From: a virus | Direction: 5' to 3' (one strand) | IMG/VR virus record: IMGVR_UViG_3300025853_000441 | Coordinates: 1-29,861 of that record | DNA length: 29,861 nt | Part shown: positions 1-6,014 of the stretch, one piece after another | Position numbering within the stretch: the stretch's first letter is position 1 | Layout of the letters: the number at the start of each line of letters is the position of its first letter | The notes under the pieces: model-generated | Database searches by the model: none | What the model saw: the letters and a program-made list of their open reading frames with translations, nothing else | Told to the model about the DNA's origin: nothing | Translations under genes and position numbers: made by a program

Positions 1-16
1 GTGGTGAGCGGAAACC
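1..16. repeat. 16-bp terminal direct repeat, left copy
   Basis: The 16 bases starting GTGGTGAGCG are identical to the last 16 bases of the window (29846-29861). Such an overlap shows the molecule is circular or has cohesive or repeated ends. The position is notable because it falls between the last early gene and the small terminase gene, where lambda-type phages carry cos. It may be only an assembly overlap. Confidence 0.9.
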
Positions 17-28
17 TGTCTTTTTTGA

Positions 29-61
29 GGGGGTAATAGATTCCTTGTGGGGGGGGTGGGG
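29..61. other. G-tract cluster / C-rich transcript end
   Basis: The plus strand has G5 at 29-33, G8 at 49-56 and G4 at 58-61, directly after the stop codon of the last early minus-strand gene. The plus strand could form a G-quadruplex. The minus-strand transcript would be C-rich and G-poor here, as Rho-loading sites are. Which of these matters is inference. Confidence 0.35.
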
Positions 62-274
62 TCAGAGTATCAGCTCAGTTATGCAATACTCCTCAATGAG
101 ACTGTCAATGGTGTCGGCATTCTCCACATAGCGCCTCAACTCTGTGTTGTTCCTAACTATCAGGTTAATGGCACCAAACACCTCAGCAACGTGCTGAGTG
201 TCGTCTGGGTCAAACCCAACCAATGGCGCTATGCGCCTGAGAAACTCCTGTTGTAGCTCTAGCTTATCGGACAT
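62..274 (-). CDS. small hypothetical protein, last gene of early operon
   Basis: This is a 70-residue acidic, probably all-helical protein (starting MSDKLELQQEFLRR) with no recognised domain. I chose the ATG at 274; a GTG at 280 would add two residues (MD). Neither start has a clear Shine-Dalgarno sequence. The start overlaps the end of the HTH gene (stop at 264), so the two are probably co-translated. It is the last leftward gene before the cos-like junction and the terminase genes. Function is unknown. Confidence 0.6.
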   Translation of the reverse strand: MSDKLELQQEFLRRIAPLVGFDPDDTQHVAEVFGAINLIVRNNTELRRYVENADTIDSLIEEYCITELIL

Positions 275-542
275 GTCCACGGTGGTAGTCTCGCCCTAGC
301 TCACGGGCTAGAACCTTAATGTTTCGGTAAATGCCTTTGCGTTGTATGCCGTAGTAGTCAGCAGCCTCAGTCACACTCAGCCTGCCCGTCACCACCTGCA
401 GCGCTGCAATCCTGTTGAGTGCAGACAATAGGCAGGGCTGAGGCATTTGGAGGAATTCCACAATGGCAAGCAGTGCTTCACTGCAAGCCTTGAGGCAGTC
501 CTCCTCCTCAGGGTCAATGAATTTGGGGTAGTGGTTAATCAA
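264..542 (-). CDS. helix-turn-helix protein, possible early/late regulator
   Basis: This is a protein of about 92 residues if it starts at the TTG at 542, whose last two bases overlap the upstream stop (TTGA). An alternative GTG at 605 would give 113 residues but overlap the upstream gene by 67 bases, and its extra N-terminus looks like out-of-frame sequence. The C-terminal half holds a helix-turn-helix-like segment, RLSVTEAADYYGIQRKGIYR, followed by a helical tail and a basic end. Its place at the end of the early operon, just before the terminase region, is where lambdoid phages carry late regulators such as Q. Regulatory function is inferred from motif and position only. Confidence 0.6.
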   Translation of the reverse strand: MINHYPKFIDPEEEDCLKACSEALLAIVEFLQMPQPCLLSALNRIAALQVVTGRLSVTEAADYYGIQRKGIYRNIKVLARELGRDYHRGHVR

Positions 543-1252
543 GCAACGTGGTGGAGGAATCGTGGGTTGAAGCTTGGCTCTACCTTTGAAGCCCAGGCAC
601 CACACACAGCCCTGAGCGTGTCTTCTGTTCCTTCTGGATACCAGACCTCCTTGACCTCGCCGTTATCAGGCTTCCAGACCCTCACACAGGTGACGTGCCT
701 CTGGTCATTCTCGCCCACAAACACAACCGTGAAGCCTTTGTTTGCTACTAGGTTGTAGAGTCCTTTTGTTTGCCCACCGTGCGCCCGTGTCTCTGGGCTC
801 ATGTTTCGGATGGCATAATCATACTTGTGCTCCAGCCTTAGGAACTCGCCATTTAGCTCAATTTCACCGTCTGCGTCTGTTGGAAGAATGCCCCTTGGGA
901 ATGCGCCCTTGAGGTATGAGTAGACTTTAAGTTGTTTGGACAAAATGAACTTCAGAGGGTCACGAATACCCACAGCCATGCAGTCATTGAGAAAGCCACT
1001 CACAGCCTCATTCAACAGGTTCTGCTGTTGCTTCAAGGCCTGTATGTAGAACCAAGCGTCTATGACCTCCTCCTCCATGTTGTCCAGTAGCCCAGGTTTT
1101 TCCCACAGGTTACCCCCATGCTCCTTTTGGCCTGCTTCATACTTGGCTGCTGCCATTTCTTGGAACCTGACCAATGCAGAGTCCCTGCTGGCTGCTTGTT
1201 CTGCGCTCAAGACGCTTTTGTCTGACCCCAGCTCTAGTTGTGTTGTGCTCAT
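539..1252 (-). CDS. MazG-like nucleotide pyrophosphohydrolase-related protein with C-terminal extension
   Basis: The protein has 237 residues. Residues 37-50 (KYEAGQKEHGGNLW) followed by E60, E61, E62 and D65-A66 match the pattern of phage MazG-like/dATP-dGTP pyrophosphohydrolase proteins, where acidic residues bind Mg2+. Such enzymes hydrolyse (d)NTPs or alarmone-type nucleotides. The roughly 150 residues after this helical core are not recognised and make the protein longer than a minimal MazG-like domain. The ATG at 1252 is preferred because a CAGGAGAGA Shine-Dalgarno lies upstream. It overlaps the helicase stop as ATGA, suggesting coupled translation. Catalytic activity is inferred from the motif. 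Confidence 0.65.
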   Translation of the reverse strand: MSTTQLELGSDKSVLSAEQAASRDSALVRFQEMAAAKYEAGQKEHGGNLWEKPGLLDNMEEEVIDAWFYIQALKQQQNLLNEAVSGFLNDCMAVGIRDPLKFILSKQLKVYSYLKGAFPRGILPTDADGEIELNGEFLRLEHKYDYAIRNMSPETRAHGGQTKGLYNLVANKGFTVVFVGENDQRHVTCVRVWKPDNGEVKEVWYPEGTEDTLRAVCGAWASKVEPSFNPRFLHHVA

Positions 1253-2547
1253 AATGTGTCCGTCTCTCCTGTTGCCACTAAATCCTTGAACCTGTTGCAT
1301 GACTTGTCCCACAGCAGGTAGGTGTTGCCTTTCCCGTGGTGTCTGTTTTTAGCTATGACTACCCCTAGCGTGTCTGGGTCCTCCTCGGCCTGCTTGGGTG
1401 GCTCGTAAAGCATGGCACAGAGGTCAGCGTCCTGCTCAATTGCTCCAGACTCCCTCAGGTCGCTCAAACGTGGTTTAGGGTTGTCCCTGTGCTCCACTTC
1501 ACGGTTGAGCTGGGAGAGGAGGAAAATGACTGCCCCAGTCTCTTGTCCTAATAGCTTCACCTCACGGCTCAACTCACTCACTTCGGTTGTGCGGTTGGTT
1601 TCCCTTTGCCTTCTTTTGGGTGGTATGAGCTGGAGGTAGTCTATGACAATGACTTTTGCCCCTTTGTCCTTCACGTAGCGCCTTGCTGTGCTCTTCAGTT
1701 CAGAAATCCCGCAGTCAGCTTTGTCCTCTACGTAGAGGGGCAGCCTTCTCAAGTCTCTCACTGCTGCCGCAATGGCTGCCCAGTTACCCTGGCCAGTTTC
1801 ATGCACTGAGGACATTTCCTCCCCAGTAGCTGAGGCAACCAGCCTGTCAGCCAGTTGGCTGAATGGCATTTCGTATGAGAAGAAGACAACCCCATGGCCT
1901 GCCTGGGCACAGTGGAGGGCAATTTGCAGGCCAAGGGCAGTTTTGCCATTGCCAGGACGAGCTGCAATGACATTGACTGAACCAGGACGGAAGCCCCTGA
2001 CAATGCGGTCAAGGTTGTAGAAACCGCTTTTGAGTCCCAGGGGCTGACCATTAGGTCTGCATGAGTCTAGGTTGTCTTGGTAGGCCTCCCATTTGGCTGC
2101 TTGGTCCTGCACTGAGGAGGAGTTGTTGGACAGTTGGAAGTAGTCTGCCTCAATTCGCTCCAGAATGGCTTCTGTGGGGGTTTCAGAGCCAACAAGCTCT
2201 AGAGTGTTGTAAGCAATGTAAAAAGCTTTCCTGCGGGCTTCTAGGGCCCTTAGCACAGGCAACCAGAAAGCAATGTTCGACTTGGTTGGTGCCTTGTCTG
2301 GTAGTTCAGTGAGGTAGAAAAGCAAACCCTTGCCCGCCCGCTTCTCCACATTGGGTAGGTTTATTTCGAGTTTGTCGTCATAGAGGTCATAACAGGCATT
2401 CCAAATTCGTTTCAGTTGTATGTCATAGAAGGAGTCCTCAGACACTCCCCCTCTTAGTGCGTCCTCCATGGCTCCAAGGAGCACACAACCTATAACTCCT
2501 TCCTCTGCTGCCTTGTCATAGGGTATGGTTGTCAGCCTGTCATTCAT
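1249..2547 (-). CDS. dnaB-like: replicative DNA helicase, DnaB family
   Basis: This is a 432-residue hexameric replicative helicase, slightly shorter than bacterial DnaB. The N-terminal domain (about 1-110) starts with the usual AAEEGVIGCVLLG helix. The RecA-like core carries Walker A ARPGNGKT at 196-203, the catalytic glutamate region SYEMP near 226, Walker B VIVIDYLQL at 299-307, and the SQLNREVE segment. The ATG at 2547 has a GGAGGAG Shine-Dalgarno six bases upstream and overlaps the preceding stop as ATGA. The upstream gene is a winged-helix protein carrying origin-like repeats, so together they look like an initiator-helicase replication module. No separate helicase loader was recognised. 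Confidence 0.95.
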   Translation of the reverse strand: MNDRLTTIPYDKAAEEGVIGCVLLGAMEDALRGGVSEDSFYDIQLKRIWNACYDLYDDKLEINLPNVEKRAGKGLLFYLTELPDKAPTKSNIAFWLPVLRALEARRKAFYIAYNTLELVGSETPTEAILERIEADYFQLSNNSSSVQDQAAKWEAYQDNLDSCRPNGQPLGLKSGFYNLDRIVRGFRPGSVNVIAARPGNGKTALGLQIALHCAQAGHGVVFFSYEMPFSQLADRLVASATGEEMSSVHETGQGNWAAIAAAVRDLRRLPLYVEDKADCGISELKSTARRYVKDKGAKVIVIDYLQLIPPKRRQRETNRTTEVSELSREVKLLGQETGAVIFLLSQLNREVEHRDNPKPRLSDLRESGAIEQDADLCAMLYEPPKQAEEDPDTLGVVIAKNRHHGKGNTYLLWDKSCNRFKDLVATGETDTL

Positions 2548-3029
2548 AGGTTTCTCCTCCAGGTGTAAAACTCAGTTTTAAGGTCCTCTTCTTCCCCATA
2601 GTTATCCTTCATAGTTATATACATAGTTCCAGGCCCTGTGCAGGGCCCATGAGACGTCCTGTGCAGGGCCTCTTGAGGCGTCCTGTGCAGGGCCCTTGCA
2701 AACCTATCAGCCCTGTTTTTGGTAGGGGTAGAACGGGCAATTTTTTCCCCTTTATTGGACACCCTGAGGACCATGGTTTTTGCTTCCCACGACTTGAGCA
2801 GCCACCCAAATTCCACCAACTCGTCCACAGCTTTTTTAAGTGTGGACTTATTGCAGCCCAGGTAGGTGGCCATGGTCTTTTTGGCGTCCGTGCACTTCTT
2901 GCCCCTCATGGCCACAAAGCAGAGGACGTCCCTCTGGAGCGGTGTGAACCCGTTTGCGTAGAGCCATGAGGGCACCAGGAGAGGAGGAGGGCCAGTAACC
3001 TGTCCCTTGGCAGAAATTGCAGTCTTCAT
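2544..3029 (-). CDS. winged-helix replication initiator-like protein
   Basis: The protein has 161 residues from the ATG at 3029, preceded by a strong GGGAGGGGA Shine-Dalgarno. A GTG at 3047 (overlapping the previous stop as GTGA) is the alternative. Residues 20-95 form a winged helix-turn-helix: LVPSWLYANGFTPLQRDVL, then LGCNKSTLKKAVDELVEFGW. This fold is common in phage replication initiators and primosomal organisers. The region encoding residues about 113-135 contains three GC-rich repeats and the 3' end contains AT-rich repeats, as in lambda gene O, which houses the origin. It lies directly upstream of and overlaps the helicase. The initiator role is inferred from fold, repeats and neighbour. 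Confidence 0.75.
   Translation of the reverse strand: MKTAISAKGQVTGPPPLLVPSWLYANGFTPLQRDVLCFVAMRGKKCTDAKKTMATYLGCNKSTLKKAVDELVEFGWLLKSWEAKTMVLRVSNKGEKIARSTPTKNRADRFARALHRTPQEALHRTSHGPCTGPGTMYITMKDNYGEEEDLKTEFYTWRRNL
2598..2628. other. AT-rich 12-13-base-spaced repeats, possible DNA-unwinding element
   Basis: ATAGTT occurs at 2598-2603, 2611-2616 and 2623-2628, spaced 13 and 12 bases, in an AT-rich patch right beside the GC-rich iterons. AT-rich 13-mers next to initiator-binding repeats are the classical layout of an origin melting region. Function is inferred. Confidence 0.5.
2635..2694. repeat. three palindromic iterons, probable origin
   Basis: Three copies of CCTGTGCAGGGCC lie at 2635-2647, 2658-2670 and 2682-2694 (spacing 23 and 24). 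Copies 2 and 3 match over 16 bases. The first copy forms a palindrome GGCCCTG-TG-CAGGGCC. Because one spacing is 23, the repeat is read in a different frame in one copy, so the DNA rather than the peptide appears conserved. The repeats sit inside the initiator-like gene, as in the lambda origin. Confidence 0.7.
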
Positions 3030-3066
3030 AAAGGTCCCCTCCCTCACACAGTTGGCAGACTGCCAT
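2848..3066 (-). CDS. overlapping CxxC zinc-knuckle small protein
   Basis: This is a 72-residue reading frame that starts MAVCQLCEGG and has a second CNFCQGTGYW motif. The paired CxxC with CxGxG resembles DnaJ-type zinc knuckles. The ATG at 3066 has an AGAGG Shine-Dalgarno. It overlaps the 3' end of the 3044-3238 gene and, in another frame, about 180 bases of the winged-helix gene. The cysteine-rich first 30 residues look real; the last 40 look like out-of-frame sequence. It may be a true overlapping gene, a truncated peptide, or the N-terminus of an initiator joined by a frameshift. Confidence 0.4.
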   Translation of the reverse strand: MAVCQLCEGGDLYEDCNFCQGTGYWPSSSPGALMALRKRVHTAPEGRPLLCGHEGQEVHGRQKDHGHLPGLQ

Positions 3067-3238
3067 ATCCCAACCTCTTCTTTCTTTCAGCAATGCGCTG
3101 CCTCAATGAGTAAACAATGCCTTTTGCTTCAAAGTATGCGCTTGCCCGCCTGTCCACCTCTGACCAACTCATGCCACTGTTGCTGTAGGCAATGTTTGTC
3201 TCCCCGTTGATGTGTTCCAATGCCTCCTCCTTGGTCAT
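3044..3238 (-). CDS. small hypothetical early protein
   Basis: This is a 64-residue protein (starting MTKEEALEHINGET) with helical, charged sequence and a basic end (RQRIAERKKRLGYG). The start is well supported by a perfect AAGGAGG Shine-Dalgarno, and the ATG overlaps the upstream stop as ATGA. It lies between the exonuclease-side genes and the replication initiator, so it belongs to the early DNA-metabolism operon. No family is recognised. Confidence 0.7.
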   Translation of the reverse strand: MTKEEALEHINGETNIAYSNSGMSWSEVDRRASAYFEAKGIVYSLRQRIAERKKRLGYGSLPTV

Positions 3239-3519
3239 TTTATCCTCCTTTTCAGTTGCTTCCTTAATTCCTCAGCCCGTGCCCCAGCTCCCTTGAGCCC
3301 CTCCAGCATGGCCCTCAGTTGTCCCTGAGGTGGCTGCCCATGCAGTTGCTTGTTGCAGTAGTCCATGTAGGACCCCCATTCATCTGGTGGGTGACTCATG
3401 GCCACCAAGTCACTAGGCCAATTGCCACCCACCAGAATCTCCCTGACTCTGAATTGCTTGGTTGCATATTTCAGCACCCCAGGGAGTCTCTCCCAACCTA
3501 ACCGTGAGAGTGTTTTCAC
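3235..3519 (-). CDS. hypothetical early protein
   Basis: This is a 94-residue protein starting at a GTG that overlaps the exonuclease stop (GTGA). Its middle (HPPDEWGSYMDYCNKQLHGQ) and its basic C-terminus (ELRKQLKRRIK) give no recognised domain. Tight coupling to the RecE-like exonuclease gene upstream and the small gene downstream makes a role in phage recombination or replication plausible but unproven. Confidence 0.65.
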   Translation of the reverse strand: MKTLSRLGWERLPGVLKYATKQFRVREILVGGNWPSDLVAMSHPPDEWGSYMDYCNKQLHGQPPQGQLRAMLEGLKGAGARAEELRKQLKRRIK

Positions 3520-4343
3520 CAGTCCAGCTCAACCACTCCACCAGTGGTCCATGAGGGCCAGTAGTCCTCAGCCAGACAGTGGGTGAGTGTTTGCATGTAG
3601 TTGTGAATGGTTGACCCAGCTTTCACCATGCGGTCCTTTGAGTAGGTGTAGGTTGCCGCTTGGTAGAAACCACCTGTTTCAACCACTAACCACAGCCAGC
3701 GCCTGACCCTAAGGCCTTGGTTGGCCAGTATGTGGGTGTAGTTCCATTGCTGCAGGTCATACTGGAATTCCCGTGACTTGTTCTTAAAGCCTCGGAAGCT
3801 GGCAGACCCTGGGCTAGTTGTCTTAATGTCAATGACTGTCTCTGTCTCTGGGTGGTATGCGTCCACCCTGCATTTGCTAGGAATGGGCCAAGCGTCTTGA
3901 GAGAAGACGCTCACCTCAGTCTCACATGCCTCCAGCAAACTGTAGGCTTCCTCCTGCTTCACAGCTTCCAGCATTCGCTGCAGTTGGGTTAGGTCGTCCT
4001 CGGAAATGAGTTTGAGGCCTTTCTCCTCCTGCTCAGCTTTCCACTCCTTGTTTGCCTTGAGCCTCATGTTGCTCCGCTCGTCAGGCATGACTAGGTGCGT
4101 CTGCTCAAACAACTCAGGCTCCAGTAGGTAGGTGTGAAACATGGTGCCCAAGGACATGGCAGGGGTCTGCCGCTTGGCATAGCGCCTGTCCATGTTGGCC
4201 TTGAACTCAGCAGGGCACCTCATGAGCTTGAGGTCAGAGGTGCTCAATGCAGGCTCTGCCCTGTAGGTGGCCTCAGGCATTGCCTGGACCACCCCCTCCA
4301 TGGTGGAGCAAAAGCGGGGGCTCCTAGAACTCGTCAGTTTCAC
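3516..4343 (-). CDS. RecE-like exonuclease, PD-(D/E)xK family
   Basis: The protein has 275 residues and resembles the phage PDDEXK exonuclease family related to exodeoxyribonuclease VIII (RecE). Motifs in order are a conserved H70 in the GTMFHTYLLEPE segment, D161 in KCRVDAY, D172-I-K174 (the DxK catalytic pair) and the QQWNY helix near 199. Such enzymes resect double-stranded ends for recombination. The GTG at 4343 is preferred over the ATG at 4301 because GGGGGAGGTGA lies at ideal distance upstream. It overlaps the OB-like gene by 20 bases. No RecT/Beta-type annealing protein was seen; the adjacent OB-like protein may fill part of that role. Confidence 0.85.
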   Translation of the reverse strand: MKLTSSRSPRFCSTMEGVVQAMPEATYRAEPALSTSDLKLMRCPAEFKANMDRRYAKRQTPAMSLGTMFHTYLLEPELFEQTHLVMPDERSNMRLKANKEWKAEQEEKGLKLISEDDLTQLQRMLEAVKQEEAYSLLEACETEVSVFSQDAWPIPSKCRVDAYHPETETVIDIKTTSPGSASFRGFKNKSREFQYDLQQWNYTHILANQGLRVRRWLWLVVETGGFYQAATYTYSKDRMVKAGSTIHNYMQTLTHCLAEDYWPSWTTGGVVELDW

Positions 4344-4917
4344 CAGTCACCTCCCCCTTGGCTTGTTTGAACTCAGCGCTTAGCCGTATGTCGTCCTGGT
4401 AGAAGCTGGGCAACTTGTCCCAGTTAGTGTTTGGGTCGCTGGGGTCGTAGCTCCAAACCTCTCCATGCGCCTCTATGCCTGCTGCCATTTTAGGGGGCAT
4501 TGCAGAAATGTCCGTGACCTTTGCATAGGTGCCCTTGTTGCCCTTTTCATGGCTAATGGTCAGCAAGGCAGGCCTGCCTCTGAGGGCTTCTTGCAGGGTC
4601 GTGCCTTTCTTGGCTAACTCGTCATAGTTGGTCAGCCATTTGCCTAAATGTTTCTTAATGGACCTGCCAACTTGGTAGGGCTCTGAGCGCAGGTAGACCT
4701 TCTTGTAGACTGACTGGGGCACCTCCTCGCCATTTATGGTTATCGTCGAGTCTGGCAACTCAAAACCAAGGGCAAATATGTTGACCAACCTCTCATTTTC
4801 ATAGGTGTTGTCCACTGTGGTGCCTAGCTCAATAACGCTAGTGCATATTGCTGTCTGCGCTGCCCCTTCTGGAGCCAGCGTCTTTTCTGTTTTTGTTTTT
4901 TCTTCTAGTATTACCAT
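4324..4917 (-). CDS. OB-fold-like ssDNA-binding protein
   Basis: This is a 197-residue acidic protein. The pattern NTYENERLVNIFALGFELPD, then the KKHLGKWLTN block, then LLTISHEKGNKGTYAKVTDI and an acidic tail is one I associate with phage proteins annotated as single-stranded DNA-binding or OB-fold proteins next to recombination nucleases. The ATG at 4917 has a CAGGAGA Shine-Dalgarno. Its neighbours are an Hjc-like nuclease upstream and a RecE-like exonuclease downstream, which fits a recombination module. The assignment rests on remembered family pattern and context, so moderate certainty. Confidence 0.65.
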   Translation of the reverse strand: MVILEEKTKTEKTLAPEGAAQTAICTSVIELGTTVDNTYENERLVNIFALGFELPDSTITINGEEVPQSVYKKVYLRSEPYQVGRSIKKHLGKWLTNYDELAKKGTTLQEALRGRPALLTISHEKGNKGTYAKVTDISAMPPKMAAGIEAHGEVWSYDPSDPNTNWDKLPSFYQDDIRLSAEFKQAKGEVTGETDEF

Positions 4918-5282
4918 TTGTTTTTCTCCTGTTGTTTTAGTTGTTCACGTAATGCCTCTAAGTCTGTGAGGCACAAAATTTGAATGAGGTGCTCAAGCGT
5001 CAGGGTGACATGCCACGCCATGTGGTTTTTTCTCCATGCCACAACTGGAATTTGGTCCTCTTTGGCGTCCCCTTTAGCCTGCGCCAACCAGTCCAGCATC
5101 TTGAGAGTTTGGCAGCGCTTAGCTTCCCAGTGGATAGGCAGCTCAGGACAGTCCACGTCTGCTGCGTCATGTCCCTTCTGGGACTGCATGAAGCCTGTCC
5201 TACGGGCAGCCCAGCCACCCATGTGAAAGAGTATGGACGCCAGCTCCCGCTCACCTCGTTTGCCCTTGTCTTTGGAATTCAT
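4911..5282 (-). CDS. Holliday-junction resolvase-like nuclease (Hjc/PD-(D/E)xK)
   Basis: This is a 123-residue protein with the layout of small Hjc-type resolvases: basic N-terminus KGKRGERELA with E11, then HDAADVD (D42/D44), then the HWEAK motif (E53-x-K55) and a following helix with LDWLAQAKGDA. These acidic and lysine residues form the PD-(D/E)xK metal site that cleaves branched DNA. The ATG overlaps the upstream stop as ATGA. The stop overlaps the next gene by seven bases. In phages such enzymes resolve recombination or replication intermediates before packaging. Confidence 0.8.
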   Translation of the reverse strand: MNSKDKGKRGERELASILFHMGGWAARRTGFMQSQKGHDAADVDCPELPIHWEAKRCQTLKMLDWLAQAKGDAKEDQIPVVAWRKNHMAWHVTLTLEHLIQILCLTDLEALREQLKQQEKNKW

Positions 5283-5548
5283 GCCTTGAGTAAGGACCTT
5301 TCCTTAATGCGCTCTGCCTTGAGCCTCCTGACGTGTTCCACGTAGGCTTCATAGCGGGCCTGCGCCTTAGCTAACCTCAAGCCCTCAAGTGCTCCCTCAG
5401 CCTCTAGGTCAGCCCAATCCCGTGGCTTCTGCACCGTGCCCACCTCAGCCTTGTAGTGGGACTCCTCAAACCACTGGGACACCTCTGACCTATGCACCCG
5501 CTGAAAGGGCAGAAGGGTGAATGAGTAGGTGTCCTGTTCAGTGTTCAT
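5279..5548 (-). CDS. hypothetical protein opening the early operon
   Basis: This is an 89-residue protein with a mixed N-terminal half and a long helical basic C-terminus (AKAQARYEAYVEHVRRLKAE). No domain is recognised and no Shine-Dalgarno is visible before the ATG at 5548. It is the first gene after the hairpin-rich leader and overlaps the resolvase-like gene as ATGA. The position suggests an early function, perhaps nucleic-acid binding, but this is not shown by a motif. Confidence 0.6.
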   Translation of the reverse strand: MNTEQDTYSFTLLPFQRVHRSEVSQWFEESHYKAEVGTVQKPRDWADLEAEGALEGLRLAKAQARYEAYVEHVRRLKAERIKERSLLKA

Positions 5549-5720
5549 TTAGAAATTCGGGCCCCACTCAGGGCCCAGCCCTGCTGGGGTATTAAGCCTA
5601 AATTGTTTGAGTTTTTAATAAGCCCAGCGGGGCTTGAAAGTTGAAGAAGGGGCTGCAGCCTCTGACGTAAACCAGACCCCTTTGAGCATGTATCCTATTC
5701 GGTAGCTGCAGCCCCATGAA
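5549..5720 (-). promoter_or_regulatory. hairpin-rich leader of the early operon
   Basis: This 172-base gap holds several inverted repeats. GGGCCC pairs with GGGCCC at 5559-5576. CCCAGC pairs with GCTGGG at 5574-5588 and shares bases with the first, so only one can form. AAGCCC pairs with GGGCTT at 5620-5635. A 10-base pair GGGGCTGCAG/CTGCAGCCCC lies at 5649-5658 and 5706-5715. Leftward transcripts from the switch promoter must cross them before the early operon, so an attenuator or processing role is plausible. Confidence 0.45.
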
Positions 5721-5837
5721 CTATTTGCGGGTAGTGGTTGGGCCTTTGCAGGCTGCTCGCCCGTCAGGGGTTGAGCTGATGTAGCCAGAGGCAGCGCAGG
5801 CTGCCAAAAGTGTCATGCCTAGAATTAAAATAATCAT
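5721..5837 (-). CDS. 38-residue lipoprotein
   Basis: This tiny gene starts at an ATG overlapping the upstream RHH stop (ATGA), with an AGGAGG Shine-Dalgarno five bases upstream. The N-terminus MIILILGMTLLAAC is a short hydrophobic signal ending in a good lipobox (L-A-A-C14), followed by a short polar tail with one more cysteine (C30). It would be processed to a lipopeptide of about 25 residues anchored in the cell envelope. Co-transcription with the putative repressor would make it lysogeny-expressed, as expected of superinfection-exclusion lipoproteins (compare T5 Llp) or an entericidin-like peptide. The function is inference. Confidence 0.65.
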   Translation of the reverse strand: MIILILGMTLLAACAASGYISSTPDGRAACKGPTTTRK

Positions 5838-5977
5838 TTAGCCCTCCTGATTAGTTCACGAACCATGTCTGCCCTGTTGCGGTGCTCACGCTTTGCGAGC
5901 CTGTTGAGTTTTTTGTCCAGCCCGTCAGGCAGCGGCACTCCTACTTGTTTTCTAGTCCTTAGCTGTGTTGTGCTCAT
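5834..5977 (-). CDS. Arc-like ribbon-helix-helix regulator
   Basis: The protein has 47 residues: a short strand (KQVGVPLP, about 10-17) followed by two helices (DGLDKKLNRLAKREH and RNRADMVRELIRRAK). This is the complete ribbon-helix-helix fold of Arc/CopG proteins, which bind operators as dimers of dimers through the N-terminal strand. The ATG at 5977 lacks a Shine-Dalgarno and lies about 15 bases from the predicted transcription start. The gene is divergent to a second RHH gene across two direct-repeat operators. By analogy with P22 Arc/Mnt it is a candidate switch regulator; which of the two maintains lysogeny cannot be told. Confidence 0.8.
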   Translation of the reverse strand: MSTTQLRTRKQVGVPLPDGLDKKLNRLAKREHRNRADMVRELIRRAK

Positions 5978-5983
5978 GTATTA

Positions 5984-6014
5984 AGTGTCTACACATTACG
6001 TAGTGTCTACACAT
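5984..6014. repeat. two 13-bp direct-repeat operators
   Basis: AGTGTCTACACAT occurs twice, at 5984-5996 and 6002-6014, 18 bases apart. The copies occupy the core of the divergent promoter region. Tandem direct repeats are typical binding sites for RHH dimers, so one of the two flanking RHH proteins is the likely ligand. Confidence 0.75.

Noticed and set aside
2635-2694. CRISPR array
   Set aside because: Three short copies with 10-11-base spacers inside a coding gene and no cas genes; spacing and palindromes fit iterons.
2649-2969. 106-residue plus-strand reading frame opposite the initiator gene
   Set aside because: It is antisense to a well-supported winged-helix gene and owes its length to the GC-rich repeats.
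5598-5717. 39-residue minus-strand reading frame just after the lipoprotein gene
   Set aside because: No Shine-Dalgarno, no recognisable features, and it runs through the inverted repeats of the leader, which explain the sequence better.
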